Shown piece by piece: positions 9,263-16,683 of a stretch of 64,000 bases of DNA. Made by a program: the position numbers and the translations under genes. This stretch comes from Neisseria subflava. Lineage in GTDB: Bacteria > Pseudomonadota > Gammaproteobacteria > Burkholderiales > Neisseriaceae. Each line of letters starts with the position of its first letter. Position 1 is the first letter of the stretch. The stretch is taken from contig NZ_CP073117.1 of assembly GCF_024205745.1 (NCBI RefSeq), positions 682,001 through 746,000 on the forward strand. The letters run 5' to 3'. A model generated the notes under the pieces. The model saw only the letters and a list, made by a program, of their open reading frames with translations, was not told the DNA's origin and did not search any database.

Positions 9263-9297
9263 GAGGCTACCTGAAAAATAGATTTTCAGGTAGCCTC
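9263..9297. terminator. Hairpin of two AGGCTACCTGAA (Eikenella-type DUS) copies
   Basis: GAGGCTACCTGAAAA and its exact inverted copy form a 15-bp stem with a 5-base loop between convergent genes. The core is the DUS dialect described for Eikenella, not the local AG-DUS. It can serve as terminator for the esterase gene and for the DUF1269 gene coming from the other side. Confidence 0.75.
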
Positions 9298-9364
9298 AAA
9301 CCGGTTTGGCATGCATCCGAAACGGAAAATTTGAGCGGTTACATACCTTGGGTTGGTGGCAGTG

Positions 9365-9985
9365 TTATTTCAACTTGGCTGCCAATTTGTCGAATTTTTG
9401 TTTGATGTCGGCCTTGAAGGCTTCCACTTTCTCTTTGCGCTCGGCTTTGCGCTGTTTTTTCCAAGCTTCGTGTGCCTGACGTGCCACTTCTTCCTGCGCT
9501 TCTATTGCTGCCAATACGTCCTGTTGGGCAACGGCTGCATCTTGCCGGAGAATAACGGTTTTGAAACGGTGGAAGAAGGCATCCAATACAGCTTCGTCGG
9601 ATTCTTGCGCCAAAATAATGATTGCAGTACTGCCGTTATCCAGTTTTTTGGCTGTATTTTCCAGCAACGCCCCCTCTTCCAATGTTTGGGCAGTACCTGC
9701 ATCACTGCCGATGAGTGCGCCAGTAGCTCCACCCAACAGAACACCGATAGGACCGCCGAGAATGCCGACCAGTGAACCAATGAGGCCGCCCGTCCATGTG
9801 CCTTCGACCGTATTGGCGGTAAAGTCGGTGCTTTCTGCTGGGATAATCAGGTCATTTTCCTTTTTAACCAAAACGGCTTGTGCCACCAAAGCATCTGTTG
9901 TCTGCGAGTAAGCTTTCAATTCAGAAAAGGCTTGATAAGCTTCGCTGGAGATGTTGAATAAGGCAACGATGATGTTTTGTTTCAT
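9365..9985 (-). CDS. DUF1269-like protein with glycine-zipper segment
   Basis: I place the start at ATG 9983-9985 (MKQNIIVALFN), preceded by GGAG on the minus strand, rather than at an upstream ATG that adds 19 unlikely residues. The 206-residue product has an alpha/beta N-terminal half, then a membrane-inserting glycine-zipper segment (GGLIGSLVGILGGPIGVLLGG, about residues 72-95), and ends in a strongly basic coiled helix (EAWKKQRKAERKEKVEAFK). This matches DUF1269-type membrane-associated proteins of unknown role. A G9 tract lies 70 bases upstream of the start, in the likely promoter region, and could make expression phase variable. Confidence 0.75.
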   Translation of the reverse strand: MKQNIIVALFNISSEAYQAFSELKAYSQTTDALVAQAVLVKKENDLIIPAESTDFTANTVEGTWTGGLIGSLVGILGGPIGVLLGGATGALIGSDAGTAQTLEEGALLENTAKKLDNGSTAIIILAQESDEAVLDAFFHRFKTVILRQDAAVAQQDVLAAIEAQEEVARQAHEAWKKQRKAERKEKVEAFKADIKQKFDKLAAKLK

Positions 9986-10054
9986 AAGTCCACTCCCGTA
10001 GATTGAAAGATTTAAGAACATACAAGTTGTATGCAGTGTCATTGTAAATTACAA

Positions 10055-10063
10055 GGGGGGGGG
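10055..10063. repeat. G9 homopolymer tract in an upstream region
   Basis: Nine consecutive G (C9 on the minus strand) lie 70 bases upstream of the DUF1269 gene. On the minus strand the tract directly precedes TTGTAA and TTTACA, which are -35-like hexamers. Tracts of this length are slippage-prone in Neisseria. Confidence 0.8.
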
Positions 10064-10203
10064 AGCAATGCGGCAAACGGAACTTTACCTATGTACAGCC
10101 TGTAGAACCGGCAAACGGATAACGAACAATACCCAGCCTTTTGCCTGTAGGAAATCGTCGCATTGTTCACACCACAAGTTGAGAAAAATAAGCCTGCAAG
10201 ACC

Positions 10204-11091
10204 TCAAGCGTCGTCTGAAATCCGTTTCCATTCCAAAGCCAAATCATACAGCGCCTTTTTATTCTCGCCGGTAATCTTGGCGGCAAGCTCGGCAGCTTGT
10301 TTGGTCGGCAACTCGGCCGCAAGGATTTTCATGGTGTTTTGCGCCGCCTCGGGCAAATCGCTGTGTTTCTCTTTCACCGCAGGGTGCAACACCAGCACCA
10401 TTTCTCCACGCGTTTGGTTGCTGTCGTTTTTAAGGGCGGCTTGGATTTCGGCAACCGTGCCGCTGAGGAAGGTTTCAAACGTTTTGGTGATTTCGCGTGC
10501 CAAAGTCAAACGGCGTTCGGGGAACTGCGCGGCCATATCCGCAAGGCTTGCTTCGATACGGTGTGGCGTTTCAAACATCACAATCGGAAAATCGGCTTCC
10601 GCCCATTTGGCCAACAGCTTTTGACGTTCGCCGGCTTTAGGCGGCAGGAAACCGTTGAAGTAAAAATCGGATTCCGTCACACCTGCCACGCTCAACGCCC
10701 CCATGACCGCGCTTGCGCCGACCACAGGCACCACTTTAAATCCGGCTTCGCGCACGCGGGCGGCAAGTTTCGCACCGGGATCGCAAACCGCAGGTGTGCC
10801 CGCATCCGAAACTTGGGCGACGCTCAGGCCGTCTGAAAGATAGGCGATGATTTTATCGGCCATTTGCTGCTCGTTGTGTTCGCGCACGCTCACGAGTTTG
10901 CCCTGAATGCCGTACGCACTCAAAAGCTGGGCGGTAACACGGGTGTCCTCGGCGCAGATAATGTCGGCCTTTTGCAGCACGGCCAGCGCGCGCAGCGTTA
11001 TGTCGGCTAAATTGCCGATGGGTGTGGCGACAACGTATAATGTCTGTTTTTCGATGCTGTCGACGGCTTTTTGCAGGTGTTTTGTGTACAT
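10204..11091 (-). CDS. rsmI: 16S rRNA (cytidine-1402 2'-O)-methyltransferase RsmI
   Basis: RsmI adds the ribose 2'-O-methyl group to C1402 of 16S rRNA in the decoding centre, using SAM. The 295-residue protein belongs to the tetrapyrrole-methylase superfamily. Signatures are VVATPIGNLADITLRAL near residue 20, ICAEDTRVTAQLL, the glycine-rich VSDAGTPAVCDPG and FETPHRIEASL. The length is typical. It is divergent from yraN, with a single DUS in the 65-bp spacer. The region beyond the stop (to 10055) holds no other credible gene; the two small plus-strand frames there have no support. Confidence 0.95.
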   Translation of the reverse strand: MYTKHLQKAVDSIEKQTLYVVATPIGNLADITLRALAVLQKADIICAEDTRVTAQLLSAYGIQGKLVSVREHNEQQMADKIIAYLSDGLSVAQVSDAGTPAVCDPGAKLAARVREAGFKVVPVVGASAVMGALSVAGVTESDFYFNGFLPPKAGERQKLLAKWAEADFPIVMFETPHRIEASLADMAAQFPERRLTLAREITKTFETFLSGTVAEIQAALKNDSNQTRGEMVLVLHPAVKEKHSDLPEAAQNTMKILAAELPTKQAAELAAKITGENKKALYDLALEWKRISDDA

Positions 11092-11156
11092 AGATTCAAG
11101 GCCGTCTGAAACGGCGTCTCTTTAAAAACAATGATTATATAACGGGTAAACTTTTC

Positions 11157-11504
11157 ATGCGCTTAAACCACAAACAGGGGGCGGCGGCTGAAGATGCGGC
11201 GCTGGCATTCCTGCTGGGCAAAGGCTGCTCGCTGCTGGCGCGGAACTGGCATTGCGCCTACGGTGAAATCGATTTAATCGTCAAAAACGGCGGTACGATT
11301 GTGTTTGTTGAAGTAAAATACCGCAAAAACCGAGGTTTCGGTGGTGCCGCATACAGCATCCCGCCGTCCAAATTATTGAAATTGCAACGAAGTGTAGAGT
11401 ATTATCTGCAAAAGCACGGGTTGAACCATGCGCCCTGCCGCCTGGATGCGGTACTGATTGAGGGCGACGGCCAACCCGAATGGATCCAAAATATTACAGG
11501 TTAA
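11157..11504 (+). CDS. yraN: YraN family (UPF0102) endonuclease-like protein
   Basis: The 115-residue protein carries the restriction-endonuclease-like core of the UPF0102 family: the early Glu-Asp pair in YGEIDLIV and the EVK of VFVEVKYRK, an apparent PD-(D/E)XK metal site. Family members are thought to be nucleases in DNA or Holliday-junction processing, but the role is not settled. It is the first gene of a plus-strand run with gmhA and the BON lipoprotein. Four bases separate its stop from the gmhA start, indicating co-transcription. Confidence 0.88.
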   Translation: MRLNHKQGAAAEDAALAFLLGKGCSLLARNWHCAYGEIDLIVKNGGTIVFVEVKYRKNRGFGGAAYSIPPSKLLKLQRSVEYYLQKHGLNHAPCRLDAVLIEGDGQPEWIQNITG

Positions 11505-11508
11505 CCTC

Positions 11509-12102
11509 ATGACAACATTACAAGAACGCGTTTCCGCGCATTTTGCCGAGAGCATCCGCGCCAAGCAGGAAGCCGAAAAAGTACTGGTCGAGCCGACCGC
11601 ACAGGCTGCCGAGCTGATGCTGCAATGCCTGATGAACGACGGCAAAATCCTGGCCTGCGGCAACGGCGGTTCGGCTGCCGACGCGCAACACTTCGCCGCA
11701 GAAATGACCGGCCGTTTTGAAAAAGAACGCATGGAATTGGCCGCCGTCGCGCTGACAACAGACACTTCCGCCCTGACCGCCATCGGCAACGACTACGGTT
11801 TCGACCATGTATTCAGCAAACAAGTGCGCGCGCTCGGACGTGCCGGCGACGTATTGGTCGGCATCTCCACCTCCGGCAACTCCGCCAACGTCATCGAAGC
11901 CATCAAAGCGGCACACGAGCGTGACATGCACGTCATCGCCATGACCGGCCGCGACGGCGGAAAAATCGCCGCCATGCTCAAAGATACTGACGTTTTGCTC
12001 AACGTCCCTTATCCGCGCACTGCCCGCATTCAGGAAAACCATATTTTGCTGATTCACGCCATGTGCGACTGCATCGACTCCGTCCTGCTTGAAGGCATGT
12101 AA
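11509..12102 (+). CDS. gmhA: Phosphoheptose isomerase GmhA
   Basis: GmhA converts sedoheptulose 7-phosphate to D-glycero-D-manno-heptose 7-phosphate, the first step in making the heptose of the lipo-oligosaccharide inner core. The start MTTLQERV at 11509 gives 197 residues, the usual length; the longer frame upstream overlaps yraN. The SIS fold is evident from CGNGGSAADAQHFAAE (about residues 50-65), ISTSGNSANVIEA near 120 and the C-terminal helix with ENHILLIHAMCDCID. Loss of this gene gives deep-rough LOS in Neisseria (family knowledge). It lies in an operon with yraN and the downstream lipoprotein gene. Confidence 0.96.
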   Translation: MTTLQERVSAHFAESIRAKQEAEKVLVEPTAQAAELMLQCLMNDGKILACGNGGSAADAQHFAAEMTGRFEKERMELAAVALTTDTSALTAIGNDYGFDHVFSKQVRALGRAGDVLVGISTSGNSANVIEAIKAAHERDMHVIAMTGRDGGKIAAMLKDTDVLLNVPYPRTARIQENHILLIHAMCDCIDSVLLEGM

Positions 12103-12111
12103 CCCTTTCTT

Positions 12112-12144
12112 TTCAGACGGCCCATCCCTTAAAGGCCGTCTGAA
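12112..12144 (+). terminator. Inverted DUS pair between gmhA and the BON lipoprotein gene
   Basis: An 11-bp DUS stem has an 11-base loop and no T run after it. It may be a weak or leaky terminator, or merely a paired uptake site. Confidence 0.45.
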
Positions 12145-12175
12145 CACCCAACCGTCCATACCCAAGGAAAAGGAT

Positions 12176-12787
12176 ATGAAGAATATCAAACGCTACGCCC
12201 TCCCCGTTCTGACTGCGACCCTCTTAAGCCTGAGTCTGAGCGGCTGTGTCGGCGCACTGATCGGCGGTGCAGCCGTCGGCACCAAATCCGCCGTCGACCG
12301 CCGCACCACCGGCGCACAAACCGACGACAACGTTATGGCACTGCGCGTCGAAACCACCGCACGCTCCTACCTGCGCCAAAACAACCAAGTCGAAGGCTAC
12401 AAGCCCAAACTGAACGTTGTCGGTTACAACCGCCACCTGCTCCTGCTCGGCCAAGTGGCTACCGAAGGCGAAAAACAATTTGTTGAACGCATTGCCCGTT
12501 CCGAACAAGCCGCAGAAGGCGTGTACAACTACATCACCGTTGCCTCACAAGCGCGTTCGCTCGGCGACGTGACCAACGACACCTGGGGTACATCCAAAGT
12601 CCGCGCCTCCCTGTTGGGCCTCAGCCCGGCCACCCAAGCACGCGTCAAAATCGTGACTTACGGCAACGTGACCTATGTGATGGGTATTCTCACGCCTGAC
12701 GAACAAGCCCGCGTGACCCAAAAAGTCAGCACGACCGTCGGCGTACAAAAAGTCGTGACCCTCTATCAAAACTACGTTGCCAATTGA
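12176..12787 (+). CDS. BON-domain outer-membrane lipoprotein (DolP/YraP-like, GNA2091 homologue)
   Basis: ATG at 12176 follows AAGGAAAAGGAT and gives 203 residues. The signal peptide ends in lipobox LSLSGC, so the protein is lipidated at about residue 23. Glycine-rich IGGAAVGTKSAV follows, then two BON domains: residues about 50-118 (LRVETTARSYL ... LGQVATEGEK) and 120-195 (TWGTSKVRASL ... VMGILTPDEQ). In E. coli the DolP family binds anionic phospholipid and protects outer-membrane integrity. The meningococcal homologue GNA2091 is a vaccine accessory antigen. Its place after yraN and gmhA matches the order I know from meningococci. Confidence 0.88.
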   Translation: MKNIKRYALPVLTATLLSLSLSGCVGALIGGAAVGTKSAVDRRTTGAQTDDNVMALRVETTARSYLRQNNQVEGYKPKLNVVGYNRHLLLLGQVATEGEKQFVERIARSEQAAEGVYNYITVASQARSLGDVTNDTWGTSKVRASLLGLSPATQARVKIVTYGNVTYVMGILTPDEQARVTQKVSTTVGVQKVVTLYQNYVAN

Positions 12788-12803
12788 TTCACAGGCAACC
12801 CGG

Positions 12804-12827
12804 GGCCGTCTGAATATTCAGACGGCC
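12804..12827 (+). terminator. Perfect DUS palindrome after the BON lipoprotein gene
   Basis: GGCCGTCTGAA, TA and the inverted copy form an uninterrupted 24-bp palindrome, 17 bases after the stop. The T run is poor, so termination strength is uncertain. Confidence 0.6.
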
Positions 12828-12854
12828 ATTCCTCCAACGATTACCTGCCACATC

Positions 12855-13460
12855 ATGTCCAAGAATAATAAAACCCCTTTCCAACTTAAGCCCAAACACC
12901 TAATCCGCGCTTTATTCCTTGTCAGCTTTATCGCCGTCGCAGCCCTTGTTGCCGGCGTATTCAGCACCCTAAACTCCGGTAAAACCGACGTACCCGAAAA
13001 AAGCCCTGCCGAACAAACCGACACACGCATTGAAGTTTGGCGCCCCAACGGCACTGTCGAACCTGAAACCGTTCAGCCTGCCAAAGACAGCGACGCAAAA
13101 ACCGCCTCCGGCAACCCGATTGTTCCCCAAACCGAAAAAAGCGACAACGCCGAAGAAGGTGCAAAAAACGACCGTCCTGCCGCACACCGCAGCAAACGCA
13201 CAGAAAACAAACGCGCTGAAGCCGACAAATCAGAAAACACACAATCCGATAACAGCAGTTCTGCCGCTCCAAACAAACCGAAAGCAGACAGCCAGCCGGT
13301 AGAAAACAAAACCGCAAGCAATAAACCTGCCGCACAAGCAGTAGAAAACAAACCGGAAAAAGCCAAAGCCCCCGAGTCCAAACCGACTCCGAAAGCCGAG
13401 CCCGAGGCCAAACCACAAGCCAAGCCGCGCAATAAAGACAATCTCGACAACCTGTTTTAA
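12855..13460 (+). CDS. Membrane-anchored Lys/Ala/Pro-rich protein, unknown function
   Basis: I choose MSKNNKTPFQL at 12855, because the upstream extension is encoded by the DUS hairpin. The 201-residue product has a short basic cytoplasmic tail, one hydrophobic segment (about residues 18-40: ALFLVSFIAVAALVAGVF), then about 150 residues of low-complexity charged sequence rich in Lys, Glu, Ala, Pro and Asn (VENKTASNKPAAQAVENK). It ends RNKDNLDNLF. No catalytic motif is visible. The topology is that of TonB-like or periplasmic spacer proteins, but it has no TonB C-terminal domain. The function is unknown. Confidence 0.6.
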   Translation: MSKNNKTPFQLKPKHLIRALFLVSFIAVAALVAGVFSTLNSGKTDVPEKSPAEQTDTRIEVWRPNGTVEPETVQPAKDSDAKTASGNPIVPQTEKSDNAEEGAKNDRPAAHRSKRTENKRAEADKSENTQSDNSSSAAPNKPKADSQPVENKTASNKPAAQAVENKPEKAKAPESKPTPKAEPEAKPQAKPRNKDNLDNLF

Positions 13461-13481
13461 ACAGACGGCACACCCGTCCCG

Positions 13482-13507
13482 TTCAGACGGCCCCCATGCC
13501 GTCTGAA
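13482..13507 (+). terminator. Short-loop DUS hairpin before map
   Basis: TTCAGACGGC and GCCGTCTGAA form a 10-bp stem with a 6-base loop. The second copy is the AT form (ATGCCGTCTGAA), which is rarer in this window. Confidence 0.5.
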
Positions 13508-13523
13508 ACAAGAAGGAAACCTC

Positions 13524-14302
13524 ATGGACAAAGTCATCATCAAAACCCCCGAAGAAATCGAAAAAATGCGCGAACTCGGCCGCTTGGTCGCCGAAGCCCT
13601 CGATTACATCGGCCAATTCGTCAAACCCGGCGTCACCACCAACGAAATCGACAAACTCGTTTACGACTACCACGTCAACGTCCAAGGCGGTTATCCGGCC
13701 CCCTCAACTACGGCAACCCGCCCTACCCGAAATCCTGCTGCACCTCCGTCAACCACGTCATCTGCCACGGCATTCCCGATGACAAGCCGCTGAAAGAAGG
13801 CGACATCGTCAACATCGACCTGACCATCAAAAAAGACGGCTTCCACGGCGACTCCAGCCGCATGTTTACCGTCGGCAAAGTCTCCCCGATTGCCCAACGC
13901 CTGATCGACGTGACCCACGCCTCCATGATGGCGGGTATCGAAGCAGTCAAACCCGGCGCCACCCTCGGCGACGTCGGCTATGCCTGCCAACAGGTTGCCG
14001 AAAATGCCGGCTACTCCGTAGTACAGGAATTCTGCGGACACGGCATCGGCCGCGGCTTCCACGAAGCACCGCAAGTAGTCCATTACGGCCGCAAAGGTCA
14101 GGGCCTCGTCCTCAAACCGGGCATGATTTTCACCATCGAGCCGATGATCAACCAAGGCAAACGCCATCTGCGCATCCTGAACGACGGTTGGACAGTGGTC
14201 ACCAAAGACCGCTCACTCTCCGCCCAGTGGGAACACGAAGTTTTGGTTACCGAAACCGGCTACGAAATCCTTACCATCAGCCCTGCCAGCGGTAAGCCTT
14301 AA
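13524..14302 (+). pseudogene. map: Methionine aminopeptidase, type I, with a one-base frameshift
   Basis: Map removes the initiator Met from nascent proteins. Residues 1-59 (MDKVIIKTPEEIEKMREL to VQGGYPAP) lie in one frame. From LNYGNPPYPKSCCTSVNHVICHG onward the M24 peptidase continues in another frame. It carries the metal ligands in NIDLTI, GDSSRMF, GHGIGRGFHEAP, FTIEPMI and QWEHEVLV. The shift falls in a C5 run at 13699-13703, where six C would restore one continuous 259-residue reading frame. Map is normally essential, so a sequencing or assembly error or a second map copy is more likely than true loss. A real slippage variant is also possible. Ribosome site AAGGAAAC precedes the start. 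Confidence 0.88.
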
Positions 14303-14318
14303 CCTTGAAAAAACCTTC

Positions 14319-14350
14319 AGGCCGTCTGAAAATATAGATTCAGACGGCCT
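14319..14350 (+). terminator. Inverted DUS pair after map
   Basis: Two AG-DUS copies form a 12-bp stem with an 8-base loop, 17 bases after the map stop. Confidence 0.75.
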
Positions 14351-14705
14351 GAAATTTATTCGCATTCTCAACCTAGAAAACCGAATAAAAACTCGAAATT
14401 AAGTTTTTACCCAAATTGAATTGTTTAATTATGTAAAAATTTGCTTACGCCATATTTAAGATAAACGCATAATTTGATGATTTATATAATGAAAATTTAC
14501 CGAAATAATGAATTAAGAAATATTTACACAAATTATGGCAGACAGAGGAAAACTTCTTTCGAATATACTGTCTAATTATCTAGATCAGTCATTTGCAATA
14601 CGCCCACATATCACCCCAAACGCCTACAGGAAAGGGATGCCGGCATTCTTGCAGACCCATTTTTATGCCTAGAGGCATGCAACAAATACCACATAAGGAA
14701 GATTC
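14351..14705. other. AT-rich leader region of the small HTH gene
   Basis: This 355-base stretch has no credible gene. It is very AT-rich from 14380 to 14590, then carries two small palindromes close to the HTH gene (annotated separately). A promoter is likely but I cannot assign hexamers with confidence. Confidence 0.6.
14637..14678 (+). promoter_or_regulatory. Two related palindromes, possible operator of the HTH gene
   Basis: ATGCCGGCAT at 14637-14646 and ATGCCTAGAGGCAT at 14665-14678 share the half-site ATGCC/GGCAT. The second ends 27 bases before the ATG of the HTH gene. Paired dyads directly upstream of a small regulator fit autoregulation; the link is inferred. Confidence 0.4.
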
Positions 14706-14999
14706 ATGAAATCGTTCGAAAAAATTGAAAATATCCGCGATATCCGTAAAAAACTCGGCCTGAACCAAATGGACTTCTGGAGTCGCATTGGTGTGACTCA
14801 ATCCGGTGGTTCCCGTTACGAATCAGGCCGCAATATGCCTAAACCTGTACGCGAATTGCTGCGTTTGGTACACATTGAGCGCGTAGATTTGGCTAAAGTT
14901 AACCGTGACGACTTGGCCGTTGCTTCCCTGCTGAAAAACCGCGACCCTGAGTTGTACGCTTCTCTGAAAAAAGAAGCCAAAGCCGACAAAAGCAAATAA
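14706..14999 (+). CDS. Small XRE-type helix-turn-helix regulator
   Basis: The 97-residue protein has a helix-turn-helix of the Cro/CI type at about residues 9-55 (IRDIRKKLGLNQMDFWSRIG, then GGSRYESGRNMPKPVRELL). The tail is charged and ends KEAKADKSK. ATG at 14706 is preceded by AAGGAAG. The length and the lack of a sensor domain suggest a DNA-binding repressor or an antitoxin-like protein, but no toxin gene adjoins it. It stands alone between DUS terminators, with two candidate operator dyads upstream. Confidence 0.8.
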   Translation: MKSFEKIENIRDIRKKLGLNQMDFWSRIGVTQSGGSRYESGRNMPKPVRELLRLVHIERVDLAKVNRDDLAVASLLKNRDPELYASLKKEAKADKSK

Positions 15000-15013
15000 T
15001 CAAGCTATTCAAA

Positions 15014-15047
15014 AGGCCGTCTGAAATTCGTTTTCAGACGGCCTTTT
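15014..15047. terminator. Bidirectional DUS hairpin between the HTH and yheT genes
   Basis: AGGCCGTCTGAA and its inverted copy enclose a 10-base loop, with A-rich and T-rich flanks on the two sides. It serves the HTH gene and possibly the convergent YheT gene. Confidence 0.8.
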
Positions 15048-15093
15048 TCCTTTCTACACCCTAAGGGCATGTCGCATACATGCTCTTTTCTAT

Positions 15094-16044
15094 TTACGGC
15101 TGATACTGTTTGAAATAGTCCAACACCGTTTGCGGCAGCCATTGCAGATTCAGACGGCCTTGATCGCGGCTGACAAAGCCGACATGACCGCCGTATACCG
15201 GTTGCAGCAGCGTAACGGCCGAGGACACATCCCGCCCGGTCGGCAGGGCTTCCGGCGGCAGGAAAGGGTCGTTGACGGCATTGAGCAGCAGCAACGGCGT
15301 ATTCACGCCTTTCAGAAACGGTTTGCAGGAATTGCGGCGGTAGTAATCGTGGCGGTCGGCAAAACCGTGTAACGGCGCGGTAAAGCGGTCGTCAAAGTCG
15401 CCAAGCGTTTTGCAGTTTTGCTGGCTTAAGGCCGTCTGAAACCGGGGAATCGCCTGGGCTTTCGGCAATAGCGAATTTAAAAAATAGCGCGTGTAAATCA
15501 GTCGCGTCATGCCCTGATCGAAACGCGTACCGGCGGCCACGGCATCAACCGGTGCAGAAACGACGGCAGAAGCGCGCGGAACGGCATTGCTGCCCTGCTC
15601 GCCCAAATATTTAGCCAAAGCATTGCCCCCCAAAGAAACGCCGACGGCGTAGATGGTTGAATAGCGTTGTGCCAGCGTGTTGAGCATAAAGGCAATTTCG
15701 GGCGTATCGCCGAGGTGGTAAAACACGGGCGCGGTGTTTTCTATGCCGCCGCAACTGCGGAAATGGGCAACTACGCCGTTCCAACCGCGCTGCTGTACGG
15801 CTTTCATCAGCTCGACCGCGTAATGGCTTTCGCTGCTGCCTTCCAGTCCGTGGAACAAAACCACCAGCGGCGCATCGGGATTGGCGCTGTCGACAAAATC
15901 GTAGGCAACTTGGGTTTTGCCGGTACTGTCGGGCAGAAGCTCGCGGCGGTAGTCGGGCGCCTTGCCTTGCAGCAGCTTGGCAAACAGGGTGTCGGCATGG
16001 CCGTTTCTGAGCCAATAAGGCGTGTTGGGTGAACGTGTATTCAT
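15094..16044 (-). CDS. YheT-type alpha/beta hydrolase
   Basis: The 316-residue protein belongs to the UPF0017/YheT branch of alpha/beta hydrolases. Features include the N-terminal NGHADTLFAKLL, LVVLFHGLEGSSESHY (oxyanion region), HFRSCGG, the nucleophile elbow GVSLGGNALAKYLGE (serine near residue 145), an acidic residue in NAVNDPFLPPEALP and the catalytic His in YGGHVGFV. Substrates are unknown; related enzymes act on esters or lipids. A DUS within the gene encodes part of the RLNLQW region. Its start lies 12 bases beyond the stop of the PAP2 gene, which is transcribed in the same direction, so co-transcription with PAP2 and the CinA-like gene is likely. Confidence 0.87.
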   Translation of the reverse strand: MNTRSPNTPYWLRNGHADTLFAKLLQGKAPDYRRELLPDSTGKTQVAYDFVDSANPDAPLVVLFHGLEGSSESHYAVELMKAVQQRGWNGVVAHFRSCGGIENTAPVFYHLGDTPEIAFMLNTLAQRYSTIYAVGVSLGGNALAKYLGEQGSNAVPRASAVVSAPVDAVAAGTRFDQGMTRLIYTRYFLNSLLPKAQAIPRFQTALSQQNCKTLGDFDDRFTAPLHGFADRHDYYRRNSCKPFLKGVNTPLLLLNAVNDPFLPPEALPTGRDVSSAVTLLQPVYGGHVGFVSRDQGRLNLQWLPQTVLDYFKQYQP

Positions 16045-16056
16045 GATTTATTTCTT

Positions 16057-16683
16057 CTATTTTTCAGACGGCCTGAAGATGAGCATATACACCAGCAAGG
16101 CAGTCAGCGTGCCGTTTGTCCAGCCTGCCCAAACGTCGGTGGGATAATGCACGCCCAAATAAATGCGTGAAAACCCGGTCAACAGGGCAAAGGAAATACC
16201 GCCTATCCAAGCGGCGCGGCGGTAGCGCGTGCGGCGGCAAAGCAATATCAGCATGACGGCAATGGCGGCGGAAAACGTACTGTGGCCGCTGGGAAAGGAA
16301 AAATTGCTCTCTTCAATCAGGCGCGGCCAAAGCAGCGGGCGTTCGCGGGCAAACCATACCTTCACAATCAGCATGTTCAAAGTCGGCACCAATGCCGCCA
16401 ACACGCAAAACAGTGCTTCGCGTTTCTTATCGGCAAAATACAGGGCGGCGGCAACCGCACCGATCAGCGGCACGGCAATCGCGGTTTTGCCCAGATAGTG
16501 CAACACGGTGGCAATCGGGTCAAACCATGTTCCCGCGTGGGTATGGACGGCGTGCATCAGAGGCGGCTCAAAAGCGAAGCCGCCATATTGAGCCAGCCAA
16601 ATGCCGATGATGAGGGTTGGCGGTAAAAACAGCAAAGAGGTAAAAGTCAGTGCGCGTCTGGATTGGGCTGGGGATAAGTGCAT
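16057..16683 (-). CDS. PAP2-family membrane phosphatase
   Basis: The start MHLSPAQSRRAL at 16681-16683 overlaps the stop of the upstream CinA-like gene; the longer frame is internal to that gene. The 208-residue integral membrane protein has the three phosphatase motifs of the PAP2 superfamily: KVWFARERP (motif 1), SFPSGHSTFSAA (motif 2) and SRIYLGVHYPTDVWAG (motif 3). There are about five to six hydrophobic segments. Candidate substrates are undecaprenyl diphosphate, phosphatidylglycerophosphate or lipid A phosphates; the sequence does not decide. Coupling to the upstream gene is by overlapping stop and start. Confidence 0.88.
   Translation of the reverse strand: MHLSPAQSRRALTFTSLLFLPPTLIIGIWLAQYGGFAFEPPLMHAVHTHAGTWFDPIATVLHYLGKTAIAVPLIGAVAAALYFADKKREALFCVLAALVPTLNMLIVKVWFARERPLLWPRLIEESNFSFPSGHSTFSAAIAVMLILLCRRTRYRRAAWIGGISFALLTGFSRIYLGVHYPTDVWAGWTNGTLTALLVYMLIFRPSEK

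Noticed and set aside
10068-10274. Small plus-strand frame after the G9 tract
   Set aside because: A start just after a poly-G tract is tempting for phase variation, but the protein is Cys/Arg/Lys-rich without family features and runs into the 3' end of rsmI.
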